A stretch of 64,000 bases of DNA from Pseudahrensia aquimaris (GCF_042676045.1 NZ_JBHTJV010000003.1:310001-374000), one strand, 5' to 3'. Positions 8,651-18,717 are shown, counted from the first letter of the stretch. A program made the numbers and translations. The notes: generated by a model from the letters alone, not told the origin.

Positions 8651-9312
8651 CCGCCATAAACCCTTTCCTGAACCATGCGGATAATCCCCGCCGTCACGCC
8701 CCAGATGCGGCGTTCTACAGGCGGGTTTACGCTTTCATCCATGAACGGCATAGCAAAGAAATGGCGTTCGCGCTCTTTCCAAGTGAGGCTTTCGATGCGG
8801 TGGTTTTCGCGGTCCATCAGGAACGACAACGGCACCTCAAAGGCGCTGGCGACTTCGTCTTCGTTGATGACCATTTCATAGTCGGGCCGCACTTTGGCGG
8901 CGACTGGCGTGATGCGGTAGCCGGAGCCGGAATAATAGTCGCCAAACGTGCCGATGAGTTGCACCGCATTGTCGTTTAAGCCCACTTCCTCCCACGCCTC
9001 GCGCGTGGCGGCCTCTTCCGGCGTTTCGCCGGGGTCAATCTTGCCACCAGGAAAGGCTATTTGGCCCTTGTGGCTGGAAAGGTGTTCTGCGCGTTGGGTC
9101 AGCAGAACGTGCGCATCATCACCGCGATCAATCACGGGGATCAGCACAGCCGCGTGTTTGAAATCGCGATCCATGAACTCCTCACGGTCGCCTGGGTTCA
9201 ACCGATCGTCGCCGCCAATCGCCGCCATAACATCCGCACGACGAGCAAAACGTTCTTCCAACCTTTTGCAGAAGGCGGCGGCAGAGTATTGCGGTTCGTC
9301 GATCACCCTCAC
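8647..9312 (-). CDS. Nudix hydrolase, CoA pyrophosphatase type
   Basis: A 221-residue Nudix protein. The Nudix box GX5EX7REUXEEXGU is complete at about 90-112 (GETPEEAATREAWEEVGL within it), and the preceding LTQRAEHLSSHKGQIAFPGG is the UPF0035 signature that marks CoA pyrophosphatases (NudL/YeaB type), which split CoA or oxidised CoA into phosphopantetheine and 3',5'-ADP. It overlaps cca by 4 bases (ATGA) and lies 10 bases after the DUF1285 gene, making a three-gene operon. Confidence 0.92.
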   Translation of the reverse strand: MRVIDEPQYSAAAFCKRLEERFARRADVMAAIGGDDRLNPGDREEFMDRDFKHAAVLIPVIDRGDDAHVLLTQRAEHLSSHKGQIAFPGGKIDPGETPEEAATREAWEEVGLNDNAVQLIGTFGDYYSGSGYRITPVAAKVRPDYEMVINEDEVASAFEVPLSFLMDRENHRIESLTWKERERHFFAMPFMDESVNPPVERRIWGVTAGIIRMVQERVYGG

Positions 9313-9322
9313 GCAGAAACAC

Positions 9323-9937
9323 TCATGCGGATTGAGCCGCTAGTTCGTCCGCCGGCATGATGGGAAACACCTCGCCGCCGGAGCGGATGGAAAACATCGT
9401 CTTGCCATCAATTTCGATTTCTTCGCCATGTTCCACGAGTTCGTACATAACAGGCCGGGCCAAAAGCGCTTCGAGACGACCGCGCACGAGAGCGTAGGGC
9501 TTCAATTGTTTGTGTTTGCCATAAATCTCGAACCTCAGCGGATTGTCCGCATCGATTTCCACCACATCGCCCAAATTGGTGCGCAGCGTGATGACCTGTT
9601 CACCCTCTTTTTCACCTACATCCATCTCGACGCCGACAAAAGGCGCATCTTCGACACGAATTCCGACCTTCTCCACGGGAGTAACCAAATACGTCTTGCC
9701 GTCCTCATCTTTACGCAAAACGGTTGAAAACAAGCGCACCAGCGGTTTTCGCCCAATTGGGGTGCCTTGATAGAACCACGTTCCATCGCGCTTGATCTCC
9801 ATATCGAGATCACCACAGAAAGGCGGATTCCACTTCTCTACAGGCGGCAGGCCTTCGCCGGAATGGGCGGCGCGCTTCACCAACGCTTCAAGCGATGCGG
9901 TGGTTGGGTTGTCGGCATCGTCAACAGATCGGGCCAT
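9323..9937 (-). CDS. DUF1285 family protein
   Basis: A 204-residue soluble protein with the DUF1285 layout: EKWNPPFCGDLDMEIKRDG near the start, then TWFYQGTPIGRKPLVRLFS, and strands rich in acidic residues. Its biochemical role is unestablished. I chose the ATG at 9937 (MARSVDDAD) rather than 9964 because a GGAGGCGAG ribosome-binding stretch precedes it. It is the first gene of the DUF1285-Nudix-cca operon. A 165-base divergent promoter region separates it from the moxR operon. Confidence 0.88.
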   Translation of the reverse strand: MARSVDDADNPTTASLEALVKRAAHSGEGLPPVEKWNPPFCGDLDMEIKRDGTWFYQGTPIGRKPLVRLFSTVLRKDEDGKTYLVTPVEKVGIRVEDAPFVGVEMDVGEKEGEQVITLRTNLGDVVEIDADNPLRFEIYGKHKQLKPYALVRGRLEALLARPVMYELVEHGEEIEIDGKTMFSIRSGGEVFPIMPADELAAQSA

Positions 9938-10102
9938 AAGCCGCACTCGCCTCCCTCTACTCAATTGGGCATAAATCGAACATACTCACGAAATAGTGGG
10001 TGTTAGCCCGTTTGTCAGCATGGCAAATTGCGTCAACCTGACCAGCGACAGGCATTTGCTCCGTTTCCGCGTAGCCACATTTAAGACAAAGGGTTTTCCA
10101 CG

Positions 10103-11113
10103 ATGAACGATATGACCAAGACCGAAACGCCGGACGACAAAGCCCTCGTTGCAGACGCGGAAGCCGCAGTCGCCACCGTTGCCAAGGCCCGCGAAGCGAT
10201 TGGCAAGATTATTTTCGGGCAGGAAACGGTGGTTGAAAACGCGCTCATCACCATTTTGGCTGGCGGTCACGGTCTGCTGGTTGGCGTGCCCGGTTTGGCT
10301 AAAACAAAACTGGTGGAAACATTTGGCACGGTGCTGGGTCTTTCGGCAAACCGCATTCAGTTCACACCAGATCTGATGCCATCAGACATTTTGGGTTCTG
10401 AAATTCTGGACGAGGATTCGAAGGGCAAACGCTCCTTCCGTTTCGTCAAAGGCCCGATATTCTCACAGCTTCTGATGGCGGATGAAATCAACCGCGCTTC
10501 GCCGCGCACCCAGTCAGCGCTTTTGCAGTCGATGCAGGAATATCATGTGACGATTGCTGGCGAACGGCATGATCTGCCCGCTCCTTTCCACGTGCTCGCA
10601 ACGCAAAACCCGCTGGAACAAGAAGGCACTTACCCGCTGCCGGAAGCGCAGCTTGACAGATTTCTGTTGCAAATCGACGTTCCCTACCCGTCCGCTGATG
10701 CAGAACGCCGTATTTTGTTGGAAACAACTGGTGCCGGTAACGCGAAGGCCGAGGCGGCTATGACTGTTGAGGAATTGATGAAGATCCAGGACCTCGTCCG
10801 GCGGATGCCGGTTGGCGAGTCGGTCGTGGAAGCCATCCTCAAACTCGTACGGTCTGCGCGGCCCGGCGAAGATAACCCGCTCGATACCGCAAAACACATT
10901 GCCTGGGGCCCTGGCCCCCGCGCGAGCCAGTCGCTCATGCTAACCGTCCGCGCACGCGCGTTACTGGATGGACGGCTTGCGCCATCGGTTGACGATGTGT
11001 TGGCGCTGGCTGAGCCAGTGTTGCAGCATCGCATGGCGCTCAACTTTGGTGCCCGTGCCGAGGGTCTCACTGTCCGTTCCGTCATTTCCGATTTGAAACA
11101 GGCGGCGGCGTAA
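10103..11113 (+). CDS. MoxR family AAA+ ATPase
   Basis: A 336-residue AAA_3 ATPase acting as a chaperone-like factor for maturation of partner proteins with VWA domains. Walker A GVPGLAKT (about 61-68), Walker B LLMADEINRA with D127/E128, and sensor 1 VLATQNPLEQEGTYPLPEAQLDRF are all present. An AAAGGG ribosome-binding site precedes the ATG. It begins a four-gene run, with the DUF58 gene 9 bases downstream and then two ATGA overlaps. MoxR-DUF58 pairs recur in bacteria and are thought to work together on envelope or metallo-enzyme partners; the client here is unknown. Confidence 0.95.
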   Translation: MNDMTKTETPDDKALVADAEAAVATVAKAREAIGKIIFGQETVVENALITILAGGHGLLVGVPGLAKTKLVETFGTVLGLSANRIQFTPDLMPSDILGSEILDEDSKGKRSFRFVKGPIFSQLLMADEINRASPRTQSALLQSMQEYHVTIAGERHDLPAPFHVLATQNPLEQEGTYPLPEAQLDRFLLQIDVPYPSADAERRILLETTGAGNAKAEAAMTVEELMKIQDLVRRMPVGESVVEAILKLVRSARPGEDNPLDTAKHIAWGPGPRASQSLMLTVRARALLDGRLAPSVDDVLALAEPVLQHRMALNFGARAEGLTVRSVISDLKQAAA

Positions 11114-11122
11114 GCGACCGCG

Positions 11123-12037
11123 ATGGCTCTTTCAATCGGCACAGTCTCCGCAAAAGTTGACAACAGCGATGCGCTGACACGCGCTCGGTTACGGGCGGGG
11201 CTGGTGCCAGACCTCCTCGTTGAAGCGCAGCGCATTGCCGCCAATGTCGTTTCCGGCTGGCATGGACGGCGCAGGCGTGGTTCTGGCGATACGTTTTGGC
11301 AATTTCGTCCCTATGACACGGGCGAAAGTCTGACACGAATTGATTGGCGACGCTCTGCGCGGGATGATTCGATTACAATTCGCGATAAAGAACTGGAAGC
11401 CGCCCACACTGTCTGGGTTTGGGCCGATAACAGTCCTTCCATGCTCTATCAATCATCGCTCAGCGAAGTTTCCAAACAATCACGCGCAATGGTTTTGGCC
11501 TTGGCGCTTTGCGAAGTGCTTGCTCGCTCTGGCGAACGTGTCGGCTGGCCGGGGCTGACACGGGCAATCTCGTCGCGCAGCGCGGCTGAGCGCGTGGCAG
11601 GCGAGTTGATGGGCTCGGCTGGTGAGGACACGGGTTCGTTCCCCCCACTGCGAGGTATGGTCCGCCGTCATTCGCTGGTCGTCATCAGCGATTTTCTGGA
11701 ACCTATTTCCGACGTTCTGGCGCGGGTTGATGCTGCGGCCCAGATGGGCGTGGAAGGCATTCTGATACAGATTTCAGATCCTGCGGAAGAGACCTTCCCA
11801 TACTCTGGCCGAACGGAATTTCGCGACCCTGAAACGGGTCGCAAATTCACTGCGGGGCGCGCCGAGACGCTTCACAAAGACTATGAGCGGCTGTTCAATG
11901 CGCGGCGCGAAGTGCTGGCTGAACACTGCAAACGATTGGGTTGGCATCACATCACCCACCGCACGGATCAGTTAGCTTCTTCAGCGCTTGTCGCTGCCCA
12001 TATGCGCCTTTCAGGGCAGGTTGGAGGGGCACGATGA
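11123..12037 (+). CDS. DUF58 domain-containing protein (partner of MoxR)
   Basis: A 304-residue protein with the DUF58 core motif RPYDTGESLTRIDWRRSARDD (split by the conserved Gly-Asp; about 67-87) and a following VWA-like Rossmann segment (WADNSPSM, about 98-105, resembling a degenerate MIDAS DxSxS). No transmembrane helix is evident, unlike some DUF58 relatives. It overlaps the next gene by ATGA at 12034-12037. The pairing with MoxR directly upstream matches the conserved association. Confidence 0.92.
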   Translation: MALSIGTVSAKVDNSDALTRARLRAGLVPDLLVEAQRIAANVVSGWHGRRRRGSGDTFWQFRPYDTGESLTRIDWRRSARDDSITIRDKELEAAHTVWVWADNSPSMLYQSSLSEVSKQSRAMVLALALCEVLARSGERVGWPGLTRAISSRSAAERVAGELMGSAGEDTGSFPPLRGMVRRHSLVVISDFLEPISDVLARVDAAAQMGVEGILIQISDPAEETFPYSGRTEFRDPETGRKFTAGRAETLHKDYERLFNARREVLAEHCKRLGWHHITHRTDQLASSALVAAHMRLSGQVGGAR

Positions 12038-14844
12038 GCCTGTTTGGATTGACCTTCGCTTCTCCGCTTCTGCTGCTTGGGCTGCTGGCACTTCCCGCGA
12101 TTTGGTGGTTGCTGCGGCTGACGCCGCCACGGCCCCGTGAAGAGGTGTTTCCGCCCACACGAATTCTGGAACAAATCACCAAACCTGAAGAGACGCCCGC
12201 TCAAAGCCCTTGGTGGCTGACGTTGTTGCGTCTGGTTATGGCGGGGTTGGTGATTCTGGCGCTTGCCGATCCCATACGAAATGCGATCACCGATGCGGTG
12301 TCTGGCGAAGGGCCAGTGCTTGTAGTTGTCGACGATGGCTGGACTTCTGGCCTCGATTGGCAAGAACGCGTGAACAGCGCATCCACTCTGATAGAAGAGG
12401 CCGGCAATTCCTCTCGCCCCATTGCTCTCGCGTTTCTCAGCGAGAGCGAACAGGCCAATCTGGCGCCTTCCACGGCGGATGCAGCACTCGCGCGACTGTC
12501 CGCTGCGCAGCCAACACCGCTAAAGACCAACGCCGCCGCGTTGGCAGAGAAACTGCGAGAGGACGCCACAACTTTCGGCACCATCGCTTGGCTTTCCAGC
12601 GGGTTGAGCGATGAGGGCACTACGGCGCTTAACGAAGCGATCGGACTGAAGCAGGCTGGCGAGGTGCTTTATTTTGGCCCTGCGCTCGACAACACGATTG
12701 CAGTGACACGCATTTCAAACGACACAGACGCAATGGTCGCAACGCTTGCTCGCCCCGCCTCAAGCTCAGTGCGTAGCGGAATAGTAAGCGCTTACGATAT
12801 TCAAGGCCGGTCGTTGGCAAGTGCGGAATTTGCGTTCGAAACGGACGCCAGCTCAGCCGAAGCGCGTTTCGTGCTTCCTGCCGAGTTGCGCAACGATTTC
12901 GTTCGAATTGACGTGGATGGGCTTTCCAGCGCGGGTGCGGTTCAGCTGCTCGACGAGCGGTTCCGCCGCCGTAATGTCGGGCTGATTTCCGGCGAGAACG
13001 CCGACCGCAGCCAGCCTTTGCTTTCGCCGCTGTACTATATTTCGCGAGCGCTTGCCCCCTTCTCGCAAATCCGTGAAGCGCAGGACGCCAATCTTTTGAC
13101 CGCAATAACGCAGTTGATAGAGGAGCGCGTTTCGACGCTCATACTGGCCGACATCGGCACTCTACCTGAAGACGCTGAAGCGAAATTGCGTGAATGGCTG
13201 AACGCTGGTGGCGTGCTCATCCGCTTCGCCGGGCCACGGCTCGCTGCGGCAAATGACGATCCGCTCATTCCTGTTCGGCTGCGCCAGGGCGACCGCAATC
13301 TGGGCGGCACGCTCACATGGGGTACCCCACAACGTCTTTCCACTTTCGACCCGGCGTCACCTTTTTCCGGCGTTGTCATTCCAGAAGACGTGACCATCAA
13401 CCGACAGGTTTTGGCCGAACCGGATATTGATCTGGAAGCGAAAACGTGGGCAAGCCTTGAGGACGGAACGCCGCTCGTGACGGCTGCAAGAGAAGGCGAT
13501 GGCTGGATTGTGCTGTTCCATGTGACCGCCGATGCAAGCTGGTCGAACCTGCCGCTATCGGGGGCGTTTGTGGACATGCTGCGCCGCATCGTGGCTGTTT
13601 CGAACGGCGCACTGTCCCAAAGCCTTGTGCAACAGGGTGGCGAGAGCGAAAGCACGCAGGCCAGTGGTACAATTGCTCTGCCGCCCCTGCGCAATCTCGA
13701 CGGATTTGGTGTGCTTGGTGGCGCGGCGGAGGCCGCCCTACCACTGACTTTTGCTTCCGGTACGAACCCAACGGTTGGTCTCGAAAACCCACCCGGGCTT
13801 TACGGTTCCAGCGATGCTTTTGTGGCACTGAACCTGTTTCAGGATGGTGATACTTTGACCGCTTTTGATACTTCGACCCTGCCCGCAAACGCGGAACAGC
13901 GCGCCTATCAGGCGGAAGCTCCGTTCAATCTGAAACCGTGGCTGCTGGCTGTTGCGCTCGGCCTGTTCGCGCTCGATTGTCTCGCCGTGCTATGGATGGC
14001 AGGCGCGTTTCAAAAGCGCCTGCGGCCAGCTGTGGTCAGCATAGCGGCGGCACTTATGCTGGTAGTGGCACAAGGAGAGCGCAGCTTCGCGCAAGATACC
14101 AGCGCAGAATTCGAGGCATCCCTCAAAACCCGTCTCGCATTTGTGCGCACTGGCATCGCGGAGTTGGACACAATAAGCGAAAAGGGGCTCATCGGCCTGA
14201 CGGATTTCATCGCGTCCCGCACATCTTTGGAACCTGCGGAGCCTATGGGCGTCGATATTGGAACGGACGAACTCGCGTTCTTCCCCCTGCTCTATTGGCC
14301 CGTCAGCGCGGCGTCTCCCGTGCCAAGCACGCAAGCGATGGCGCGGGTTGATGCGTTCATGAAACAGGGCGGCACGGTGCTCTTCGACACGCGCGATCAG
14401 CTATCGGGTGGGTTTGGCGGCAATTCCGTCAGCGCCGCCACCATGAAACTGCGCGAAATATTGGCGACGCTTGATATTCCACCGCTGGAGCCTGTGCCAG
14501 AAAACCATGTTCTCACCCGCGCTTTCTATCTTCTGGATGTTTTCCCCGGTCGCTATCTCGACGGCAATTTGTGGGTTGAAGCCTCGGCAGACGAAAGCAG
14601 CGCAGACCGACCAACGCGAAGCGGCGATGGTGTCTCGACAATCATGATCACGTCGAATGACTTCGCAGGCGCTTGGGCGGTTGAAGCCTCTGGTGCGCCC
14701 ACGCTTCCGATTGTGCCTCCTAATCCCACCCAGCGCGTCTACGCCTATCGCACTGGCGTCAACATCGTGATGTATACGCTGACGGGGAACTATAAAGCGG
14801 ATCAAGTTCACATCCCCGCATTGCTGGAAAGGCTCGGACAATGA
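12034..14844 (+). CDS. BatA-N / DUF4159 domain membrane protein
   Basis: A 936-residue inner-membrane protein. The N-terminus (MSLFGLTFASPLLLLGLLAL) is the aerotolerance-regulator (BatA) N-terminal region, with a second helix about 60-80; a VWA-like part with VVVDDG follows, then a further membrane pair near 650-690. The C-terminal domain after a predicted periplasmic stretch contains DELAFFPLLYWPVS, the DUF4159 signature. The ATG at 12034 overlaps the DUF58 stop, which decides the start over an in-frame codon at 11941. It overlaps the next gene by ATGA as well. Probable assembly partner of the MoxR ATPase; substrate unknown. Confidence 0.9.
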   Translation: MSLFGLTFASPLLLLGLLALPAIWWLLRLTPPRPREEVFPPTRILEQITKPEETPAQSPWWLTLLRLVMAGLVILALADPIRNAITDAVSGEGPVLVVVDDGWTSGLDWQERVNSASTLIEEAGNSSRPIALAFLSESEQANLAPSTADAALARLSAAQPTPLKTNAAALAEKLREDATTFGTIAWLSSGLSDEGTTALNEAIGLKQAGEVLYFGPALDNTIAVTRISNDTDAMVATLARPASSSVRSGIVSAYDIQGRSLASAEFAFETDASSAEARFVLPAELRNDFVRIDVDGLSSAGAVQLLDERFRRRNVGLISGENADRSQPLLSPLYYISRALAPFSQIREAQDANLLTAITQLIEERVSTLILADIGTLPEDAEAKLREWLNAGGVLIRFAGPRLAAANDDPLIPVRLRQGDRNLGGTLTWGTPQRLSTFDPASPFSGVVIPEDVTINRQVLAEPDIDLEAKTWASLEDGTPLVTAAREGDGWIVLFHVTADASWSNLPLSGAFVDMLRRIVAVSNGALSQSLVQQGGESESTQASGTIALPPLRNLDGFGVLGGAAEAALPLTFASGTNPTVGLENPPGLYGSSDAFVALNLFQDGDTLTAFDTSTLPANAEQRAYQAEAPFNLKPWLLAVALGLFALDCLAVLWMAGAFQKRLRPAVVSIAAALMLVVAQGERSFAQDTSAEFEASLKTRLAFVRTGIAELDTISEKGLIGLTDFIASRTSLEPAEPMGVDIGTDELAFFPLLYWPVSAASPVPSTQAMARVDAFMKQGGTVLFDTRDQLSGGFGGNSVSAATMKLREILATLDIPPLEPVPENHVLTRAFYLLDVFPGRYLDGNLWVEASADESSADRPTRSGDGVSTIMITSNDFAGAWAVEASGAPTLPIVPPNPTQRVYAYRTGVNIVMYTLTGNYKADQVHIPALLERLGQ

Positions 14845-16931
14845 GCGGCCTTGAGATCACCTTCGCGCCGTTTTTTGCATGGTGGGTCATTGCGCTGATC
14901 GCATCGCTGGCTGTCGCCTTCGCGCTGTTCGGCATTTTTCGCGGGCTGAAAGGTAGCTGGATCCGTCTTGCCGCCGCCGCCCTGCTTGGCCTCGCGCTAG
15001 CCAATCCATCGCTGCTGCAAGAAGAACGTGAGCCGCTCAAGACAGTGATTGCTGCTGTGATCGATCAATCCGACAGCCAAAAGCTGGATGGACGTGATGT
15101 GCAGACCGAGGAAGCCCGCAAACGGCTGGCAGACTTGATCGCCCGTTTCCCACAGTTCGAATTTCGCGAAGTTGTTGCAAAGAACGGCGGCACTGAAAAC
15201 CAGGACGCGTCCACGGCTCTTTTCGGTGCGCTGAAGAGCGCTTTGCAAGATGTGCCGCCAGAACAGGTTGGTGGGGCAGTTCTGATCACCGACGGACAGG
15301 TTCACGATATTCCTGAAACTGCCGCTGCGCTGGGTTTTAACGCCCCCATCCATGCGCTGATTACTGGCCGTGAAGACGAGCGCGACCGTCGCCTTATTCT
15401 GCACAAAGCTCCCCGGTTCGGCATTGTGGGCGAGCCGCAGGAAATCGAATATTCGGTTGAAGACACCAACATTGATTCCGGTGGTTCGGTGGACGTTACC
15501 GTCTCCATCGACGGCGAAGTGATCGGCGTCGAGAACGTGGCTCCGGGCGAGAAAGCGACCTTCCTGTTTGATGTGCCGCACGGCGGCAAGAACGTCATCG
15601 AATTCGAAGCGCAGGTGGTCGATGGCGAGATCACGCCCGTCAACAACCGTTCGTTTGCGGTTATCGAAGGCATCCGCGAGAATTTGCGCGTGTTGCTGAT
15701 CTCGGGCGAACCGCACGCGGGCGAACGGACTTGGCGCAACCTGCTGAAATCGGATGCCTCTGTTGATCTGGTTCACTTCACCATTTTGCGGCCGCCGGAG
15801 AAGCAAGACGGCACGCCGATCAATCAGCTGTCGCTGATCGCCTTCCCCACGCGGGAATTGTTCATTGAGAAGATTGATGAATTCGACCTCATCATATTCG
15901 ATCGCTACCAGCGGCGGGGTGTGCTGCCGGTTTTGTATTTCGACAACATCGCCCGCTACCTCACCGATGGAGGTGCGATTCTGATCGCGGCGGGCCCGGA
16001 ACATGCGGACTTTTCATCCATCCACCGCACGCCATTGGCGACGGTTTTGCCAGTTGAACCGACGGGCCAGGTGATCGAAGAACCTTTCAAGCCCCAGGTT
16101 TCCGATGCTGGCCGTCGACACCCGGTAACGCGCGATTTGCCGGGAATGGCGACTGCGGGAAGCGAAGAACAGCCCACCTGGAGCCGTTGGTTCCGCACAA
16201 TCGAGGGAACAAACCCGCAGGGCGATGTTGTTATGACAGGCGCACAGGACAATCCCCTGCTGGTGTTGAACAGGCCCGGCGAAGGGCGTGTTGCAATCTT
16301 GATGTCGGACCATGTTTGGCTTTGGGCGCGTGGTTTTGAAGGCGGCGGTCCCCACACGCAAATGCTGCGCCGTCTTGGCCACTGGCTGATGAAGGAACCA
16401 GAACTTGACGAAGAAGCCCTGCGCGCCAGCGCAAGTGGCAACACGCTGCGTATTGAGCGACAAACGATGGGCGACCAACCCGGCAGCGTTGATATTGTGG
16501 ACCCGACAGGAGCCCGTTCAACCGTGGAACTGACACAGGAGAGTGAAGGGCTGTGGACCGCCGACTTTGATGCGAACACTCTGGGCCTCTATCGCCTGGC
16601 CAACGGCGATCTTACAACTCTTGCCAGCGTTGGCCCGTCCAACCCACGCGAATACTCGCAGATCATTTCCACTGGCGAAAACCTCGCGTCTCTAGCAGCA
16701 CAAACACGGGGTTCCGTGCGCCGCGTCGGGCCTGCCGATAGTCCGGACATGCCGCGCATTGTGCCCGTACGCGCAAGCGGAACGGCGGCAGGCAACGACT
16801 GGATCGGCCTGCGTTCCACGGGTGCGAGCAAGCTGGTCGGTGTCAATCAAATCCCACTTTTCGCCGGCGTTTTGGGTTTGATATTGCTTCTTATGGCACT
16901 TGCCGGGATGTGGGCTCGCGAAGGACGCTAG
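14841..16931 (+). CDS. Large membrane protein with GATase1-like domain, end of MoxR operon
   Basis: A 696-residue protein with two N-terminal membrane helices (about 5-50), a long periplasmic or cytosolic middle and a single C-terminal helix (about 665-690). The middle contains a VWA-like VIDQSDSQ (about 73) and a segment LRVLLISGEPHAGERTWRN with FDLIIFDRYQRRG, as in glutamine-amidotransferase-like domains of this family, lacking the catalytic Cys triad in any obvious form. It is commonly annotated as a hypothetical membrane protein next to DUF4159. Four-base overlap with the upstream gene shows it belongs to the same operon. Confidence 0.85.
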   Translation: MSGLEITFAPFFAWWVIALIASLAVAFALFGIFRGLKGSWIRLAAAALLGLALANPSLLQEEREPLKTVIAAVIDQSDSQKLDGRDVQTEEARKRLADLIARFPQFEFREVVAKNGGTENQDASTALFGALKSALQDVPPEQVGGAVLITDGQVHDIPETAAALGFNAPIHALITGREDERDRRLILHKAPRFGIVGEPQEIEYSVEDTNIDSGGSVDVTVSIDGEVIGVENVAPGEKATFLFDVPHGGKNVIEFEAQVVDGEITPVNNRSFAVIEGIRENLRVLLISGEPHAGERTWRNLLKSDASVDLVHFTILRPPEKQDGTPINQLSLIAFPTRELFIEKIDEFDLIIFDRYQRRGVLPVLYFDNIARYLTDGGAILIAAGPEHADFSSIHRTPLATVLPVEPTGQVIEEPFKPQVSDAGRRHPVTRDLPGMATAGSEEQPTWSRWFRTIEGTNPQGDVVMTGAQDNPLLVLNRPGEGRVAILMSDHVWLWARGFEGGGPHTQMLRRLGHWLMKEPELDEEALRASASGNTLRIERQTMGDQPGSVDIVDPTGARSTVELTQESEGLWTADFDANTLGLYRLANGDLTTLASVGPSNPREYSQIISTGENLASLAAQTRGSVRRVGPADSPDMPRIVPVRASGTAAGNDWIGLRSTGASKLVGVNQIPLFAGVLGLILLLMALAGMWAREGR

Positions 16932-16940
16932 GCTTTCATT

Positions 16941-17453
16941 TTATCGGTCGATAAACCGCGATGCCACACCGCCCAAGACTACACCCTCTTCCAAGGCGCA
17001 GACCAGAATACGGTTCGGGTCTGCGGGCCTTGGCAGCACAATTGAACCGGCAGGAACCCGTTTGAAGCCGAAGGGCCCGTAATACGGTTCATCACCAACC
17101 AGCATTATGGCTTTCGGCCCGCCCTGCCGAGAATGCTCGCGAGAAGCTTTCACGGCCTCAGCCATCAACAACTTTCCCGCGCCTTTGCTTTTATGCTCGG
17201 TCAAGACAGCCAGCGGCCCGAGCATCAATGCAATGTCGTCGCCAATGCAAACCTTCGTCAGACGCACAGTGCCGATAATCGCACCGTTCAATTCAGCGAC
17301 GAAGGACAGGGGCATTTCATGGTCCACGCCTTCGCGCAGAACGTAGGCCGCACGAGCGGTCATACCGGGGCCAAAAACCGACCAAGTGATGGTTTCAATC
17401 AAGGGAGCGTCATCAAGCCGTTCAGGCCGGATGGTCAGCGACGGATTTGTCAT
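16941..17453 (-). CDS. GNAT family N-acetyltransferase (predicted)
   Basis: A 170-residue single-domain acetyltransferase. N-terminal LTIRPERLDDAPLIETIT, a central strand LMLGPLAVLTEHKSKGAGKLLM with the acetyl-CoA loop (HKSKGAGKLL), and a C-terminal VGDEPYYGPFGFKRVP are typical of the YhbS-like branch. The ATG at 17453 follows an AGGA motif; the frame is open for 21 more codons upstream but that part is not family-like. Convergent with the MoxR operon (9-base gap). Substrate unknown. Confidence 0.87.
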   Translation of the reverse strand: MTNPSLTIRPERLDDAPLIETITWSVFGPGMTARAAYVLREGVDHEMPLSFVAELNGAIIGTVRLTKVCIGDDIALMLGPLAVLTEHKSKGAGKLLMAEAVKASREHSRQGGPKAIMLVGDEPYYGPFGFKRVPAGSIVLPRPADPNRILVCALEEGVVLGGVASRFIDR

Positions 17454-17728
17454 GGGATAGTCCTGAGGAGATATAAGCAAAAAGACGTTCGAGGCAGACA
17501 TTGCGAAAACGCGCAAAAGGCCAGCCCCGTGTGAGCGAGGATTAAATGTATCGTCGTCGCAGCGTCGTCGTGCTCATTGTCAAATATCTCCCAGTCGAGG
17601 CGGTTCAGCTATCATGCAAACCGACATTCGTCTAGCGCCTGTTTCGTTTTTGCAGAAGCGTGTCCGGCTTGCCCTGTTTAAGCCTATGGGGCAAAACAAG
17701 GTCTCTTTTCCCGAAACGGAAACGTAAA

Positions 17729-18709
17729 ATGGGCCTTCTCGTCGACGGCGAATGGAAAGATCAGTGGTATGACACCAAGAAGTCGGGCGGCAAATTCGTG
17801 CGTTCCGATGCTGGTTTTCGCAACTGGATCACAACTGATGGCAGCGCCGGACCAACCGGCGAAGGCGGCTTCAAGGCTGAAGTTGGTCGTTACCACCTGT
17901 ACATTTCCCATGCCTGCCCCTGGGCCAATCGCGCAGCAATTTTCCGCACCCTTAAAGGCTTGGAGGACGCGATTGACGTCTCCGTCGTTCATCATTTCAT
18001 GGCCGAAGATGGATGGACTTTCGAGTTGGAAGAAGGTGCCACTGGCGACAAGATCAATGGCTTCCCCTTCATGCGTGACGTTTATACTGCGGCAAAGCCG
18101 GACTACACGGGGCGCGTGACCGTGCCTGTTTTGTGGGACAAGGAGCGCCAGACAATCGTCTCCAACGAGTCGAGCGAAATCATCCGCATGTTCAATTCCG
18201 CATTCGATGGTATCGGTGACAACAGCGTGGACTATTATCCGGCGGACTTGCAGCCCGAAATCGATGCGATTAACGAGCGCGTCTATCACACGGTCAACAA
18301 CGGCGTTTACAAATGCGGGTTTGCGACCACAAGCGAAGCCTATGAAGAGGCGTTTCAGCCGCTTTTTGAAAGCCTCGATTGGCTGGAGGATCTTTTGTCG
18401 ACGAGGCGTTATCTGGCTGGCGCACAGATCACCGAGGCGGACTGGCGTTTGTTTACGACGCTCATTCGCTTTGACCCGGTCTACGTTGGTCACTTCAAGT
18501 GCAACCGCAACCGGATCGTCGATATGCCAAATCTTTGGAACCACACGCTTGAACTTTATCAATGGCCCGGCGTGGCAGAAACGATCAACATGCGGCACAT
18601 CAAACGGCATTATTATGCCAGCCATGAGACAATCAACCCAACGCGCATCGTGCCGCTGGGACCCAATCTTGACTATTCTGCGCCGCACGACCGCGCTCGG
18701 TTCGACTGA
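17729..18709 (+). CDS. Glutathionyl-hydroquinone reductase (Xi-class glutathione S-transferase)
   Basis: A 326-residue cytosolic enzyme of the YqjG/ECM4/PcpF family, which reduces glutathionyl-hydroquinones and so recycles quinone adducts. The N-terminal thioredoxin-like half has the catalytic motif HACPWANR (about 57-64, Cys at about 59); the C-terminal helical half carries NNGVYKCGFAT and the Tyr-rich DPVYVGHFKCN, both family marks. I placed the start at 17729 (MGLLVDGEW) by alignment with the family; the longer frame from 17660 adds a basic stretch that is not conserved. Eight bases separate it from the metallophosphoesterase gene. Confidence 0.93.
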   Translation: MGLLVDGEWKDQWYDTKKSGGKFVRSDAGFRNWITTDGSAGPTGEGGFKAEVGRYHLYISHACPWANRAAIFRTLKGLEDAIDVSVVHHFMAEDGWTFELEEGATGDKINGFPFMRDVYTAAKPDYTGRVTVPVLWDKERQTIVSNESSEIIRMFNSAFDGIGDNSVDYYPADLQPEIDAINERVYHTVNNGVYKCGFATTSEAYEEAFQPLFESLDWLEDLLSTRRYLAGAQITEADWRLFTTLIRFDPVYVGHFKCNRNRIVDMPNLWNHTLELYQWPGVAETINMRHIKRHYYASHETINPTRIVPLGPNLDYSAPHDRARFD

Positions 18710-18717
18710 GGGCAGAT

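Noticed and set aside
14997..16004. 335-codon minus-strand frame
   Set aside because: Antisense to the last gene of the MoxR operon; high GC third-position bias on the other strand keeps it open.
17684..18688. 334-codon minus-strand frame
   Set aside because: Antisense to the glutathionyl-hydroquinone reductase gene, which has catalytic motifs.
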